DNA of 64,000 nt from Bacteroidota bacterium (GCA_023386045.1 JAEWKK010000018.1:1-64000), one strand, 5' to 3'. Counted from the stretch's first letter, positions 25,265-35,543 are shown. The notes: generated by a model from the sequence alone, not told the origin. Numbers and translations: made by a program.

Positions 25265-26263
25265 ATGAGATCTCAACCTGGCCAAACACCCTTTGCAAAG
25301 CCTTTCCTGCTGTCCGGCTTTTTATTGCTTGCCTTCCTTGCCCAATCACAGATGATCACCGGCGTGTGGCAAGGAAAAATCAATGGACAAAAAGTAGAAC
25401 TTAAGATCATTCAAAAAGGCGACAGTCTTACAGGCACTTCGTATTATTATGGCTCCGGCAGCGATTACAAGCGCTACAGCATCAAAGGTTATTTTGATGA
25501 AGACAATACAGTGGTCTGGTGGGATGACCAGCTGATCGACAATAATGGCAGCCCAGGTAGAAAGGCCATGCTTTCGGTTGCGGATTTCAATTGTCCTGGT
25601 GGAGGCGTGATGAAGCTGGATGGCAAATCGTCTCCCAAAGAGAACAGGAATCAACCCAAGGGGAATGTGGCGCTTTCCAAAGTAACCAGTACTTCATTTC
25701 CTGATGAATGGGATTTTGTGATCGACAATTATACAGTAGGAACCAACGATCCTTACATCATCGATAGTGTACAGCTCATTGCAGTAGCTCCAAGGCCTGT
25801 GGTGGAAGATGTAGTGGTTCCGGTACCGCAAAAAGAAGAACCCAACACCATTACCTTCAACCCGGAACCTGTATTACCCGAAAAGCCTGCCACCATCGAA
25901 GAGAAATTCGTGATCCGTAAAAAAGTTTTCACTACAGAGATCCCTTTGGCAGGCGACTCTCTTGAATTAAGGTTTTTTGACAACGTCCAGGTAGATGGCG
26001 ATTCCATTACACTCTTCCTGAATGAAAAAATGATCTTCACTCATATCCGTCTTACTGAAAAAGCTTTTGTGATCAAACTGGCAGTGAATGATCTGCTGGA
26101 AAGCAATGAACTGACCATGGTTGCAGAAAACCTTGGATCCATTCCTCCCAATACAGCTTATATGGTGGCCATTAGCGGCGGCCAGTATTACAACGTCAAT
26201 CTTTCCAGCACTGAAGAAACCAGTGGCATGATCCGCCTGGTAAAGCCCAAAAAAAACGGGTAA
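25265..26263 (+). CDS. Hypothetical secreted protein
   Basis: 333 residues from MRSQPGQTPFAKPFLLSGFLLLAFLAQSQ, which ends in a plausible signal peptidase site; the frame is open further upstream (to 25190) but without signal-like sequence. Residues ~30-150 are beta-rich (GVWQGKINGQKVELKIIQKGDSLTG), recalling small lipocalin-like domains. A proline-rich linker (VVPVPQKEEPNTITFNPEP) leads to a C-terminal beta domain (DSLELRFFDNVQVDGDSITLFLN). That C-terminal pattern occurs in Bacteroidota envelope proteins of unknown role. It is transcribed alone, divergent from the peptidase genes and convergent with the M36 gene. Confidence 0.75.
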   Translation: MRSQPGQTPFAKPFLLSGFLLLAFLAQSQMITGVWQGKINGQKVELKIIQKGDSLTGTSYYYGSGSDYKRYSIKGYFDEDNTVVWWDDQLIDNNGSPGRKAMLSVADFNCPGGGVMKLDGKSSPKENRNQPKGNVALSKVTSTSFPDEWDFVIDNYTVGTNDPYIIDSVQLIAVAPRPVVEDVVVPVPQKEEPNTITFNPEPVLPEKPATIEEKFVIRKKVFTTEIPLAGDSLELRFFDNVQVDGDSITLFLNEKMIFTHIRLTEKAFVIKLAVNDLLESNELTMVAENLGSIPPNTAYMVAISGGQYYNVNLSSTEETSGMIRLVKPKKNG

Positions 26264-26282
26264 CGATTGAATCGCTACCCGT
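26249..26282 (-). terminator. Terminator of the M36 peptidase gene, overlapping the convergent gene's stop
   Basis: On the minus strand a 12-bp stem (ACGGGTAGCGAT with ATCGTTACCCGT, one G-U pair) with a three-base loop is followed by eight T. The plus-strand gene ending at 26263 runs into it, and its U-run complement encodes lysine codons of that gene. Confidence 0.9.
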
Positions 26283-26302
26283 CTGATTGTATGTTCAGAT
26301 TC

Positions 26303-29300
26303 TTACCTTGAGATCTTCAGCCTGAATGTTTTTTCATTTCCTGTCACCTCATCGTATAATGAAAGCTGGTAAACATCACTTGCCAGGTAGAAAAGATTTA
26401 CCGGCAGTGACATACCATAACTAATGCCATTGATATTTTGCTGGTGGACCAGCTTACCATCGCTTGCATATACATTCATTTTCAGTTTTGAATAACGCTC
26501 TGTATTGAAGATGATCCTGAACCTTCCATCATTTGGATTGGAAGCGATAAGAATGGCACCAGGCGCATCCAGCGTCAGTTGCCTGTCGGCGCAATTGGTC
26601 ACCACTATGGATGCAGAGGCAGTGCCTGTACATCCTGAGCTGTTAGCAACAGAATAAGTAACGTTATAAGTTCCTGCGCTTAATCCGGCAGGACTGAATT
26701 TATCACCACTCATTCCCTGTCCTGTCCACACACCACCAGCCTGCGAGGCAGAAAGCGTTACTGCAGGATCGGAAGTACAAATGCTTGCCGGAGTGTTGGT
26801 AATGGTCACCACAGGTTTGCTGTTCACGGTCAGGGTTCCTGTTGTGGAATTACCTGAACCACAGGTGCCATTTACTTGTACACGGATCAATGCTCCATTT
26901 TGTGCAAGCAGAACATTGTTAAGTGTAAGTGTAGCTGTTGTACCGCCGGAGATGTTGGCAAAGTTGGTTCCTCCATCTGTACTGATCTGCCATAAATAAC
27001 TCAGGTTTGTACCAGTTGCATTGCTGTTCACCTGCAAAGAGCTGCCCTCGCAGCCTGTGATATTGGCAACGGTACCCGGAGCTGTTGGACTGGCCACATT
27101 CAATTGCCCAGGTGAAGAAGTTGCACTGTTGGATCCATTGTCTACTATGCAACGATAGAGATAACCATTCATGGCGGAAGTAACATTGCTCACATTCAGC
27201 GTACTGCTGTTGGCACCACTGATATCTGTATAGCTTGCGCCACCATTGGTGCTTACCTGCCATTGATAGGTCAGGGTACCTCCTGTTGCAGCTACAGAGA
27301 AGCTGGCCGAAGTTCCCGGGCAAACCACCGCAGCAACAGGATGTGATTGAATATTGGTGGGAACACCATTGGAACGGATATAAACAGGATAGGCTGATGA
27401 ATCGATTTTGACATTTGAAGAATTATAGAGACCTGCCCTGATTATACCTCCACAACCATTCATGAGCAGGATGTCATCAATGTACCAGCCTTCTGCTACT
27501 GCAGGATTTCCTGCATCAGTTCTCATCCTGAACCTGACTCTCATATTTTGTCCACTGAATGAAGAAAGATTGATGACTGTATTGATGAACTGATTGCTGC
27601 CCTGGGCATAACTCACACCACTAAATGCTCTCTGATTGCTGGTCCATGGTGTATTGGGATCCATCAAACTGTTGTAACCATTCTGCATCATGTAAGGTCC
27701 TGCATCTGTCCAGGTACTTCCATTATCAACAGATAATTCCACCGTTCCACCATCGAAAGTATTTTCTGTTACGAAATAATGCCAGAAAGAAAGAACCGAA
27801 AGACTTCCAACTGTAAATGCTGATGATGTAAGAGAAAAATCAGAAGCAGTTGTTGGAGTTGTTGCCAGCCATGAACCCGTTGGGCTTTTTGACCTGACCG
27901 TACTGGTTATCCACTGTGTGGTACCCGTAGTTGCAGCTGAAGTAAGTCCGCCAATTGTTACAGTCCTGTTATCATTGATAGAGGAATCAATGAAGCAGCC
28001 ATTTGAATTTGCCTGCAGCGTGATAGAGAAATTCTTTGATTCCTGTTCTGTTGCAAAACCTACAGAAGAAAAACTCACCACATTACCATTCAATACGCCA
28101 CCTGTACTGCTTACATAACTGAAGCCATTAGGAATGGTATCCCTGATAGTATAAGTATTGGAAGGCACCTGGCACTGGCAGCTGGCCGTCATGTTGATGA
28201 CCTGCTGTCCGGAAGGTAAAATGATAGCTGGAGAAGCAGACTTACTTAAATATACCGCTGATGGTACATCAAATGCGGCTATCTGGTCGGTGGCACTGCT
28301 TGATAAGCCCTGTACAGCACTAACACCCATTCCTCTCCTGGCAAATGCTTTCCAGATAGCGCATTTATAAGCGCCATTGTATAAAATAGAATCAGCTGCG
28401 AGGATCGCGTTTCTTGCATCCAGGAAGCCCGGGCGACAAGGCTGCAATCTCATACCTTCCAGCACAAGCCTCATTGCAATTACATTACCTGCTGTAGCAG
28501 TGCTATTGTATAAATTGGGTTCGATGGTATTGGTTTGCTGGATGATGTTCCAGGTCATATCCCACAAAGCAGAACACCAGATCTCCCCGGTGAAGTGAAC
28601 TTCTGGATTGCTGGCCATGTTTCCATAATGAAGCGGGTTGATACTAAGATTAGTGGAATAGGGGAAGGTGCGGATACCAGATCCGGTAACAGCCTGGTTC
28701 AGGGCGTAAATTCCCATTGGACGGGCCAGTGCACCATCGGTCAATTGAGCAGTAGCCCAATTGGTAGTCATCATCAGTGCCACATAATCACTCCATCCTT
28801 CTCCTGCCTGTTCAGCGTTGCTTAAACAGCTTGAGTTTGCCGGACCTGCTGTCAACCTATTGGAAATACCATGGCCATATTCATGAACAACGATTCCATT
28901 ATCATAATCACCATCAAGACCAACGGGTGGTGAAAGCGTTGCTGTAACGCCATTAGCCAGTTGTGCAGCGATCAAAGCACCATCCTGTTGTGTAATCATC
29001 ATCGCAGGAATTGTAACAGTATTATCTGAACCGCCCATGGCAATAGGTGATCCTGCCACGTTATTCACCATGATCACACCAATAGCTCCTGCAAGTTGCG
29101 CTGCTTTTACTTTATCTGAAAAATTACAATTACCACGAATGATCAATGCGATCTTACCTGTTAATACATTAGTAGGTGCACCGAGGCAAGCCTCATGTGT
29201 GCCTCCGGAAGGATCATCATAATACACCACCTGTCCTGTAACAGGTCCTGTATTAGCCAGCTTATTGGCTGTGCTGAAAACACTTTCAACAGCACTGTAA

Positions 29301-30589
29301 TTTCCTGCAATTGAAGAAGGCGCAGTTACAACCAATACCGTACCACCAGTAAAAATATACATCTGCATACGAGGACGGCTGCCATCAGCCGGCGTAGAAA
29401 AATTGGCGTTATTGGTGCCAGAAGCATCCTGCGCTTCGGCCTGCACATAATCATTGCCAGCACCACCACGACCCATATTATCAGTCTGGAAATTTCCTGA
29501 TACTTCATTAAAGCCATACTGGTATGTGATATCATGTATGATATTGTTCCAGTAAAAAAGATTGGTCACTGCTGCCTTCCTGTTAGCGATCACAGAAGGT
29601 TGTTGTCCAAAATTGGGAACATTATTAAAGGTTAATGAAGGAATGGCTGTTGAAGAAGTATCGGGCAGATTGCTGGTACCTCCGGGTGTATTATTGTTCA
29701 TTACATCCAGGTAAGCAAATACATTGTTTCCCCTTGTGATGTTGTAATTATTGGTACCGTCGAAATGCCAGCCATGCGTGGTGGCCTGGTTGCCGGCTCC
29801 CGCCTTGAGCCAGGGCTGGTTCTCCATAGCTAAAGCATGATGCTTGGGACTTTCAAATGGGTAGGGAACTACATTATAACCTGCAGTATTTACTGTTGGT
29901 GGCGGAGGATTGTAAAATTTAAAATCAGCTCCTGCTGAAACATTTGCTGGATTCTTTACATGATCATCAGCTTCATGAACGGTCCAGTTGTCTTTTTCCA
30001 GGATGTTTCCATTGGCTGCATCTACTCTTACATTCCACCAGTCGGCGCTGCCTGCAACATCGATATTGATATTCCATGCAAGTCGCACAGCACTGTTATC
30101 ATCTGAAGCAACCCAGTAGAGTTGTGCAACGATCTCCTGCTTTGCAATGCCAGCTGCATTAAAAACTATTTTTTTACCTCCATTATCTTCACCATTCACT
30201 TGCAATCCCGTAGGATTAGCAAGCCCGAGGTGCTGTGCTGCATTGAGCACGGCAGCTGTAGCACTTAATGAAGGACTGGATGAAGGTGCTTTTTCCTGCA
30301 ATCCGGGAACAAAATCTCCTGAAGTGTAGATCAGCTCATTATTCCTGAAAATAATGGTTTTGATGCTGTTGAAAACAGGAACTCCCTTGTATGCCTGTTG
30401 GAGATAAACATAGCTGATGTTTGTTGCGCGATCAGTATAAGAACTGCTGATGATGGCATTGTCAACATCTTCTGTTCCTAATCCTAACCTGGTAGCATTA
30501 GAACGGATCAGTTCATCCTGTTGTGCGAAGATTGTCTGGTGTGTCAGTACAAATAGCAATAGGATAGTGGCGGCGTAAAGCTTTCTCAT
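26303..30589 (-). CDS. M36 (fungalysin-type) metallopeptidase with PA and Ig-like domains and T9SS sorting domain
   Basis: 1428 residues. A signal peptide (~1-22, ending IFAQ) is followed by a FTP-like propeptide (~35-210) and the M36 catalytic domain, with zinc motif VVHEYGHGISNR (~568) and third ligand region GEGWSDYVAL. A PA-type domain is inserted before the zinc site (ALIIRGNCNFSDKVKAAQLAGA). The C-terminal half has a conserved-repeat-like segment, a jelly-roll section (SVLSFWHYFVTENTFDGG) and two adjacent Ig-like repeats sharing the QWQVSTNGG/LWQISTDGG pattern (~1100-1270). The last ~90 residues end FRLKISR, as in type A T9SS sorting domains. Expected to be secreted through the outer membrane, anchored or released, to digest external protein. 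Confidence 0.9.
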   Translation of the reverse strand: MRKLYAATILLLFVLTHQTIFAQQDELIRSNATRLGLGTEDVDNAIISSSYTDRATNISYVYLQQAYKGVPVFNSIKTIIFRNNELIYTSGDFVPGLQEKAPSSSPSLSATAAVLNAAQHLGLANPTGLQVNGEDNGGKKIVFNAAGIAKQEIVAQLYWVASDDNSAVRLAWNINIDVAGSADWWNVRVDAANGNILEKDNWTVHEADDHVKNPANVSAGADFKFYNPPPPTVNTAGYNVVPYPFESPKHHALAMENQPWLKAGAGNQATTHGWHFDGTNNYNITRGNNVFAYLDVMNNNTPGGTSNLPDTSSTAIPSLTFNNVPNFGQQPSVIANRKAAVTNLFYWNNIIHDITYQYGFNEVSGNFQTDNMGRGGAGNDYVQAEAQDASGTNNANFSTPADGSRPRMQMYIFTGGTVLVVTAPSSIAGNYSAVESVFSTANKLANTGPVTGQVVYYDDPSGGTHEACLGAPTNVLTGKIALIIRGNCNFSDKVKAAQLAGAIGVIMVNNVAGSPIAMGGSDNTVTIPAMMITQQDGALIAAQLANGVTATLSPPVGLDGDYDNGIVVHEYGHGISNRLTAGPANSSCLSNAEQAGEGWSDYVALMMTTNWATAQLTDGALARPMGIYALNQAVTGSGIRTFPYSTNLSINPLHYGNMASNPEVHFTGEIWCSALWDMTWNIIQQTNTIEPNLYNSTATAGNVIAMRLVLEGMRLQPCRPGFLDARNAILAADSILYNGAYKCAIWKAFARRGMGVSAVQGLSSSATDQIAAFDVPSAVYLSKSASPAIILPSGQQVINMTASCQCQVPSNTYTIRDTIPNGFSYVSSTGGVLNGNVVSFSSVGFATEQESKNFSITLQANSNGCFIDSSINDNRTVTIGGLTSAATTGTTQWITSTVRSKSPTGSWLATTPTTASDFSLTSSAFTVGSLSVLSFWHYFVTENTFDGGTVELSVDNGSTWTDAGPYMMQNGYNSLMDPNTPWTSNQRAFSGVSYAQGSNQFINTVINLSSFSGQNMRVRFRMRTDAGNPAVAEGWYIDDILLMNGCGGIIRAGLYNSSNVKIDSSAYPVYIRSNGVPTNIQSHPVAAVVCPGTSASFSVAATGGTLTYQWQVSTNGGASYTDISGANSSTLNVSNVTSAMNGYLYRCIVDNGSNSATSSPGQLNVASPTAPGTVANITGCEGSSLQVNSNATGTNLSYLWQISTDGGTNFANISGGTTATLTLNNVLLAQNGALIRVQVNGTCGSGNSTTGTLTVNSKPVVTITNTPASICTSDPAVTLSASQAGGVWTGQGMSGDKFSPAGLSAGTYNVTYSVANSSGCTGTASASIVVTNCADRQLTLDAPGAILIASNPNDGRFRIIFNTERYSKLKMNVYASDGKLVHQQNINGISYGMSLPVNLFYLASDVYQLSLYDEVTGNEKTFRLKISR

Positions 30590-30604
30590 GTGTAGTTTAG
30601 TTGC

Positions 30605-30632
30605 AAAAAATAAAGCCGGTTTTTACCGGCTT
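30605..30632 (-). terminator. Terminator after the EEP-family gene
   Basis: The 8-bp stem AAGCCGGT/ACCGGCTT with a four-base loop is followed on the minus strand by TATTTTTT. It lies between the stop at 30665 and the M36 gene start, separating the two transcripts. Confidence 0.88.
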
Positions 30633-30664
30633 CCGAAGATAAATAAATAAAGCATAAAAAGACC

Positions 30665-31513
30665 TCAATGTTGCCTTAGAACGGCCAGCTGGGAAAAATG
30701 GTCCGAGGCAAACCTGCCCCTCCAGCTTTGCGCTATGGTGGCGTGTTTCAGCACTTTCCACTTACCTTTTAGAAATATATAATCTATGGGCTGGTCATCC
30801 CTTTCTGCCGGACCAAAACCATTGAAACTGCCCTCAGGTCCATAATGCCCTGATACTGACAGATTTTTAGCATCCAGAAGGTGAAGGGGATTGGCCGGGT
30901 CCACCAGGGCTCTGATGGGTTCTTCTGTAGGTCCTTCATTAAAATCACCCGTCACAACCACGGCATGCCTGCCCGCGATGGTATCAATTTTTTTCATCAG
31001 CAAGCGTGAGCTTTCCAGTCTTGCCGTTTTCCCCAAATGGTCAAAATGAGTGTTGAAGGCATAAAAAACCTTTTTGGTTTTCCTGTCCCTGAATTTGGCC
31101 CAGGTTACGATCCTGGTTATGGCAGCATCCCAGCTTTTGCTGCCCGGAACATTCGGCGTTAATGAAAGCCAGAAAGTGGCTGAGTCCAGAACTTTCAACC
31201 TTGCAGTATCGTAAAATATAGCTGAGTATTCACCTTTCGTATGGCCATCAGTTCTACCCACACCAACATATTTAAACCCCGGAAGCAATTGCTGAAGATC
31301 CATCATTTGTCCATGAAGCGCTTCCTGCACACCCAGCAAATCAACATCATGAAATAAAACCTGAGAAGCCAGCTTGTCCTTCCTGTATGGCCAGGCATTT
31401 AAACTGTCAGCTGCCGTGTTATAGCGGATATTAAAACTCATAACATGAAGGTCCTGCGCGGACAGCACAGAAGCCATCACAAGAGTTAATAAAACAAGCT
31501 GAAATTTTTTCAT
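30665..31513 (-). CDS. Secreted endonuclease/exonuclease/phosphatase (EEP) family protein
   Basis: 282 residues with a signal peptide (MKKFQLVLLTLVMASVLSAQ). The EEP fold motifs are HVMSFNIRYNTAAD (metal-binding Asn), LLGVQEALHGQM (catalytic Glu), FNTHFDHLG, VVTGDFNEGP and the final SDHFSQLAV with the catalytic His. Members hydrolyse phosphodiester or phosphomonoester bonds in nucleic acids, sphingomyelin or sugar phosphates; the substrate cannot be chosen from sequence. The size and DNAWPYRKDKL-like segment resemble periplasmic members common in Bacteroidota. It lies 25 bases downstream of leuS on the same strand and is followed by a terminator. Confidence 0.9.
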   Translation of the reverse strand: MKKFQLVLLTLVMASVLSAQDLHVMSFNIRYNTAADSLNAWPYRKDKLASQVLFHDVDLLGVQEALHGQMMDLQQLLPGFKYVGVGRTDGHTKGEYSAIFYDTARLKVLDSATFWLSLTPNVPGSKSWDAAITRIVTWAKFRDRKTKKVFYAFNTHFDHLGKTARLESSRLLMKKIDTIAGRHAVVVTGDFNEGPTEEPIRALVDPANPLHLLDAKNLSVSGHYGPEGSFNGFGPAERDDQPIDYIFLKGKWKVLKHATIAQSWRGRFASDHFSQLAVLRQH

Positions 31514-31538
31514 GAGTTTATCTTTAGGTTGAACTTCA

Positions 31539-34349
31539 TCACACCACTACATTCACCATCTTGCCCTTTACAAAAATGATCTTCTTGGGCGGCCTTCCTT
31601 CCATCCATTTTTGTACGACGGCATTGGCCATCACCAATTCTTCCACTTGTTGCTGGCTGGCATCCAGACTGATATCGATCTGCGTACGCAACTTTCCATT
31701 TACTGATATAGGATATTCCTTACTGCTTTCCACCAGGTATTGCGGGTTAAAGACTGGATAAGGCGTATCCAATATGGAAGCATCATTACCCAACTGATGC
31801 CATAATTCTTCACTCACATGCGGCGCATACGGCGCGAGTAAAATAAGAACTGGTTGCAGGATCTCTTTTTTATGACACTTGAGATCCGTGAGTTCATTCA
31901 CACAAACCATGAAGGCCGATACAGAAGTATTGTAGGAAAAGCGCTCTGTATCTTCTTCCACTTTTTTGATGGTCTTGTGCAGGATCTTCAATTCTTCCTG
32001 GCTGGCTTTTTCATCATTGACTAGGATTCCTTTTTGCTCATCATAAAAAAGACGCCAGAGTTTTTTCAGGAAGCGATGAACACCTTCAATGCCCTTGGTA
32101 TCCCAGGGTTTGCTCATCTCCACAGGTCCAAGGAACATTTCATACATGCGGAAAGTATCAGCGCCATATTTTGCTACCAGGTCATCAGGATTTACGGTGT
32201 TGAACTTTGACTTCGACATCTTTTCTACCTCCACACCACAGAGATAACTGGAACCATTTTCTTCAAAAACAAATTCAGCTTCCTCAAAATCGGGCTTCCA
32301 TTTTTTAAATGCTTCTACATCCAGCTGCAACCCGTCCACCATATTTACATCCACATGAAGCATGTCTACTTTCAGTTCCCCGGGACCATAAGTTCCATTC
32401 TCATTCAGCCGGCCTTTTGAAACAAACTGATTGGTGCCATTCACACGGAAAACAAAGCGGCTGCTTCCCTGGATCATTCCCTGGTTCAGCAGTTTTCTGA
32501 AAGGTTCATCAAAAGAAATATATCCCAGGTCATACAAGGCTTTCGTCCACATGCGGCTGTAGAGCAAATGACCTACGGCATGCTCGGTACCGCCCACGTA
32601 AAGATCTACCTGGTTCCAATAGTCCGATATCTTTTTATCACAAAAAATTGCACCATTATTTGGATCCATATACCTGAGAAAATACCAGGAAGATCCGGCA
32701 TATCCGGGCATGGTATTCGTCTCCAGGTTTTTTGAAGTCCATTCTTCTATATTGGCCAGTGGGCCTTCGCCTTCGGGTCCAGGCTTATAGCTTTCAACAA
32801 AAGGAAGTGTCAGTGGCAATTCATTTTCATCAAGAGGATAGGCAACACCATCGATCCATTGAATGGGAAAGGGTTCACCCCAGTAACGCTGACGGCTGAA
32901 AGCTGCATCACGGATCTTGTAATTCACTTTTCTTTTGCCCCTGCCTTCTTCTTCCAGTTTTTTGATCACCAGGTCAGAAGCCTCACGCATGGACATGCCA
33001 TTGAGAAATTCACTGTTACTGAGTTTTGCATCCTTGGTGGGATTGGCTTCATCACCATTGTAAGCATCACCTATGATATTGGTAATGGGCAGCTTGAAAT
33101 GCTTCGCGAATTTATGATCACGTTCATCACCACTGGGCACCGCCATGATGGCGCCTGTACCATATCCTGCCAGTACGTATTCAGAGATCCATACAGGGAT
33201 TTTTTTCCCATTGAAAGGATGGATTGCATAGCTGCCGGTGAACACGCCACTGATCTTTTTCTCCGCCATGCGCTCCCGCTCACTGCGGCTCTTTACATAT
33301 TCGATATAATCTGTTACTTCCTTTTGTTGTTCGATTGTTGTAATCTCATCAACCAGTTCATGTTCCGGCGCGATCACCATAAAGTCCACACCAAAAATCG
33401 TATCGGGCCTGGTGGTGTACACATTCAGCTGCTTCATTTTACCATCACTGGCAATCAAATCAAAGCTGATCTCTGCTCCACTGCTTTTGCCGATCCAGTT
33501 GGTTTGCATTTCCTTCATTGCCTCGCTGAAATCCACCGTATTCAACCCCTGCAGCAAACGATCCGCATATTCAGTAATGCGCAAATACCATTGCCTTAAT
33601 TTCTTTTTCACTACAGGATGACCACCACGCTCACTCACACCATTGATCACTTCATCATTGGCCAGCACAGTGCCCAGGGCTTCACACCAGTTGACCTCAC
33701 CAATACCGCAATAAGCAACGCGGTATTCCATTAAAACATCCTGCCTTGTTTTTTCATCAAAGCTTTTCCATTCGCTGACAGAAAACACACATCCTTCGCA
33801 GTAAGGTACCTTAAACTGTGTATCTGGAATAGGATGATTGGCATTGCCTTCTGCTTCAAATATTTTCACCAGTTCTTCAATGGCTTCTGTACGATTGGTT
33901 TTGCGATTGTACCAACTTTTAAAAAGCTGCAAAAAGATCCACTGTGTCCACTTGTAATATTTTGGATCAGAAGTATTCACTTCACGGCTCCAGTCGAAAC
34001 AGAAGCCTATCTTATCCAGCTGGCTCCTGAATGTGGCGATATTTTTTGCTGTGCTTACTGCAGGATGTACGCCATGTTCAAGTGCATATTGTTCTGCAGG
34101 CAAACCAAAAGCATCATAACCCATTGGATGAAGCACATTAAAACCCTTCAGTCTTTTGTAGCGGGCAAAGATGTCGGAAGCAATATAACCCAGCGGATGA
34201 CCCACGTGCAAGCCTGCACCACTGGGATAAGGAAACATATCCAGCACATAATATTTTGGCTTCGAAGAATTGTTGGGCACTTTATAAATGCCTTCATCTT
34301 TCCATCGCTGCTGCCATTTCTTTTCAATATCTCTGAAATTATATTCCAT
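31539..34349 (-). CDS. leuS: Leucyl-tRNA synthetase
   Basis: Class I aminoacyl-tRNA synthetase charging tRNA-Leu. 936 residues from MEYNFRDIEKKWQ; an immediately preceding ATG (34352) is an alternative. The HIGH-type motif is HVGH (48-51) in YPSGAGLHVGHPLGY, the editing domain (TTRPDTIFGVDFMV, GTGAIMAVPSGDERD) is complete, and KMSKSKFN is near residue 711. The C-terminal anticodon-binding part includes LAPYAPHVSEELWHQLG. Length is typical of the phylum, which carries extra sequence around the leucine-specific domain. It is probably cotranscribed with the downstream EEP gene. Confidence 0.98.
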   Translation of the reverse strand: MEYNFRDIEKKWQQRWKDEGIYKVPNNSSKPKYYVLDMFPYPSGAGLHVGHPLGYIASDIFARYKRLKGFNVLHPMGYDAFGLPAEQYALEHGVHPAVSTAKNIATFRSQLDKIGFCFDWSREVNTSDPKYYKWTQWIFLQLFKSWYNRKTNRTEAIEELVKIFEAEGNANHPIPDTQFKVPYCEGCVFSVSEWKSFDEKTRQDVLMEYRVAYCGIGEVNWCEALGTVLANDEVINGVSERGGHPVVKKKLRQWYLRITEYADRLLQGLNTVDFSEAMKEMQTNWIGKSSGAEISFDLIASDGKMKQLNVYTTRPDTIFGVDFMVIAPEHELVDEITTIEQQKEVTDYIEYVKSRSERERMAEKKISGVFTGSYAIHPFNGKKIPVWISEYVLAGYGTGAIMAVPSGDERDHKFAKHFKLPITNIIGDAYNGDEANPTKDAKLSNSEFLNGMSMREASDLVIKKLEEEGRGKRKVNYKIRDAAFSRQRYWGEPFPIQWIDGVAYPLDENELPLTLPFVESYKPGPEGEGPLANIEEWTSKNLETNTMPGYAGSSWYFLRYMDPNNGAIFCDKKISDYWNQVDLYVGGTEHAVGHLLYSRMWTKALYDLGYISFDEPFRKLLNQGMIQGSSRFVFRVNGTNQFVSKGRLNENGTYGPGELKVDMLHVDVNMVDGLQLDVEAFKKWKPDFEEAEFVFEENGSSYLCGVEVEKMSKSKFNTVNPDDLVAKYGADTFRMYEMFLGPVEMSKPWDTKGIEGVHRFLKKLWRLFYDEQKGILVNDEKASQEELKILHKTIKKVEEDTERFSYNTSVSAFMVCVNELTDLKCHKKEILQPVLILLAPYAPHVSEELWHQLGNDASILDTPYPVFNPQYLVESSKEYPISVNGKLRTQIDISLDASQQQVEELVMANAVVQKWMEGRPPKKIIFVKGKMVNVVV

Positions 34350-34418
34350 CATTCTTAGCCTTCTTATTTCTGAAATTATTTTTTTGCACCCGGCTTTAAT
34401 CTTACTATGATGCTACTG

Positions 34419-34439
34419 TTGCGTCGCACACTTGTGCAC
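34419..34439. repeat. Solo copy of the TTGCGTCGCAC repeat arm
   Basis: TTGCGTCGCACACTTGTGCAC matches the right arm of the inverted-repeat element at 10523-10541 in its first 16 bases except one. No partner arm is found nearby. Confidence 0.65.
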
Positions 34440-34598
34440 CTCCAATCCATTCGGCTGAAAGCAGAACAGGATCAGTCCTGATCATACCATGCAATATTCA
34501 ACGGCAATCAATCGTTAGGGAAAGGCAAAAATAGCAGTTTCAGCTGTTTTAAATGAGTAAAACCAGCAGCCTGACCTGAATGCAAAGCATCAATCCTT

Positions 34599-34606
34599 TA
34601 TTTTTG
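34599..34606 (+). promoter_or_regulatory. Candidate -7 box for the ftsX-DUF3098-uppP operon
   Basis: TATTTTTG matches TAnnTTTG exactly, 22 bases before the ftsX start codon. The -33 position shows only CTGA rather than a full TTTG, so support is moderate. Confidence 0.4.
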
Positions 34607-34628
34607 TTCACATTTAAAATCTGATAGC

Positions 34629-35501
34629 ATGGCCCAACAAAGCAAAGCAGCAGCACGTCGAGGAAAACCATCTTACATCATGTCTATCATCGGCGTCACC
34701 CTTGTTCTCTTCCTGCTGGGCATTGTTGGATGGCTGGTGATCAATGGCAATAAACTCGGAGATGCCCTTCGCGAAAATGTTGAAGTGCGGGCCTATCTTA
34801 AAGGTGAGATCAATACCAAGGACAGCCTTGAGCTGGTCAGCTCCATTGCTGCAAAGCCTTATGTGAAATCACTCGAATTTGTAAATAAGGAAGAAGCCAA
34901 GAAGCGATATGTGGCCCAGGAAGGTGAGAACTTTGATACGGTTCTGAATTACAATCCTCTTCCACATGCCCTTTATTTCCATGTAAAGAAGCAATATGCC
35001 AATGTGGATTCTCTTGAAAGCATCCGCAACGACCTCAAACAAAACACGGCCTTTGCTGTGGTGGATTATCCCAAAGGCACGGTTGCCAATCTGAATAAGA
35101 ATTTTGAGCGCATCAGCATTTACCTCCTGATTGTTGCCATAGTTATTGCCATATCTGTGATCTTCCTGATCGACAACACCATCAGGCTGGCCATGTTCAG
35201 CAACCGCTTCCTGATCAAAACCATGCAGATGGTAGGAGCTACCAGGTGGTTCATTGCAAAGCCTTTGAGCGTAAGAGCCATCATCAATGGCGCTATCAGT
35301 GCCTTCATCGCCATCGTGCTGGTATACATGCTCATCAAAACAGCGCAGAATTACTGGCCCGATCTCGCGGCCCTTCATGATACAAAAATGATGGTGCTTC
35401 TTTTTCTTGGACTGCTGATCCTTGGTATCACCATCACCCTGCTCAGTACTTACAGGAGTGTTTTGAAATACCTGCGTATGAAGCTGGATGAATTGTATTA
35501 G
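34629..35501 (+). CDS. ftsX: Cell division protein FtsX (permease-like)
   Basis: 290 residues: a short basic cytoplasmic N-terminus, a first membrane helix (~18-38), a large periplasmic loop (~45-165; VRAYLKGEINTKDSLELVS, EEAKKRYVAQEGENF), then three more helices with the conserved NTIRLAMFSNRFLIKTMQMV segment. FtsX with FtsE links division to periplasmic peptidoglycan hydrolases. ftsE is not adjacent, as is usual in this phylum. It heads a plus-strand operon with DUF3098 and uppP, a conserved Bacteroidota gene order tied to envelope and wall synthesis. Confidence 0.92.
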   Translation: MAQQSKAAARRGKPSYIMSIIGVTLVLFLLGIVGWLVINGNKLGDALRENVEVRAYLKGEINTKDSLELVSSIAAKPYVKSLEFVNKEEAKKRYVAQEGENFDTVLNYNPLPHALYFHVKKQYANVDSLESIRNDLKQNTAFAVVDYPKGTVANLNKNFERISIYLLIVAIVIAISVIFLIDNTIRLAMFSNRFLIKTMQMVGATRWFIAKPLSVRAIINGAISAFIAIVLVYMLIKTAQNYWPDLAALHDTKMMVLLFLGLLILGITITLLSTYRSVLKYLRMKLDELY

Positions 35502-35543
35502 AGCCCGATTTTTCCTTATTTTGCCTCTTTTAAGATTGAGTTC

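Noticed and set aside
32859..33599. 246-codon plus-strand open frame inside leuS
   Set aside because: It is antisense to the editing domain of leucyl-tRNA synthetase and shows no family motif; shadow frame.
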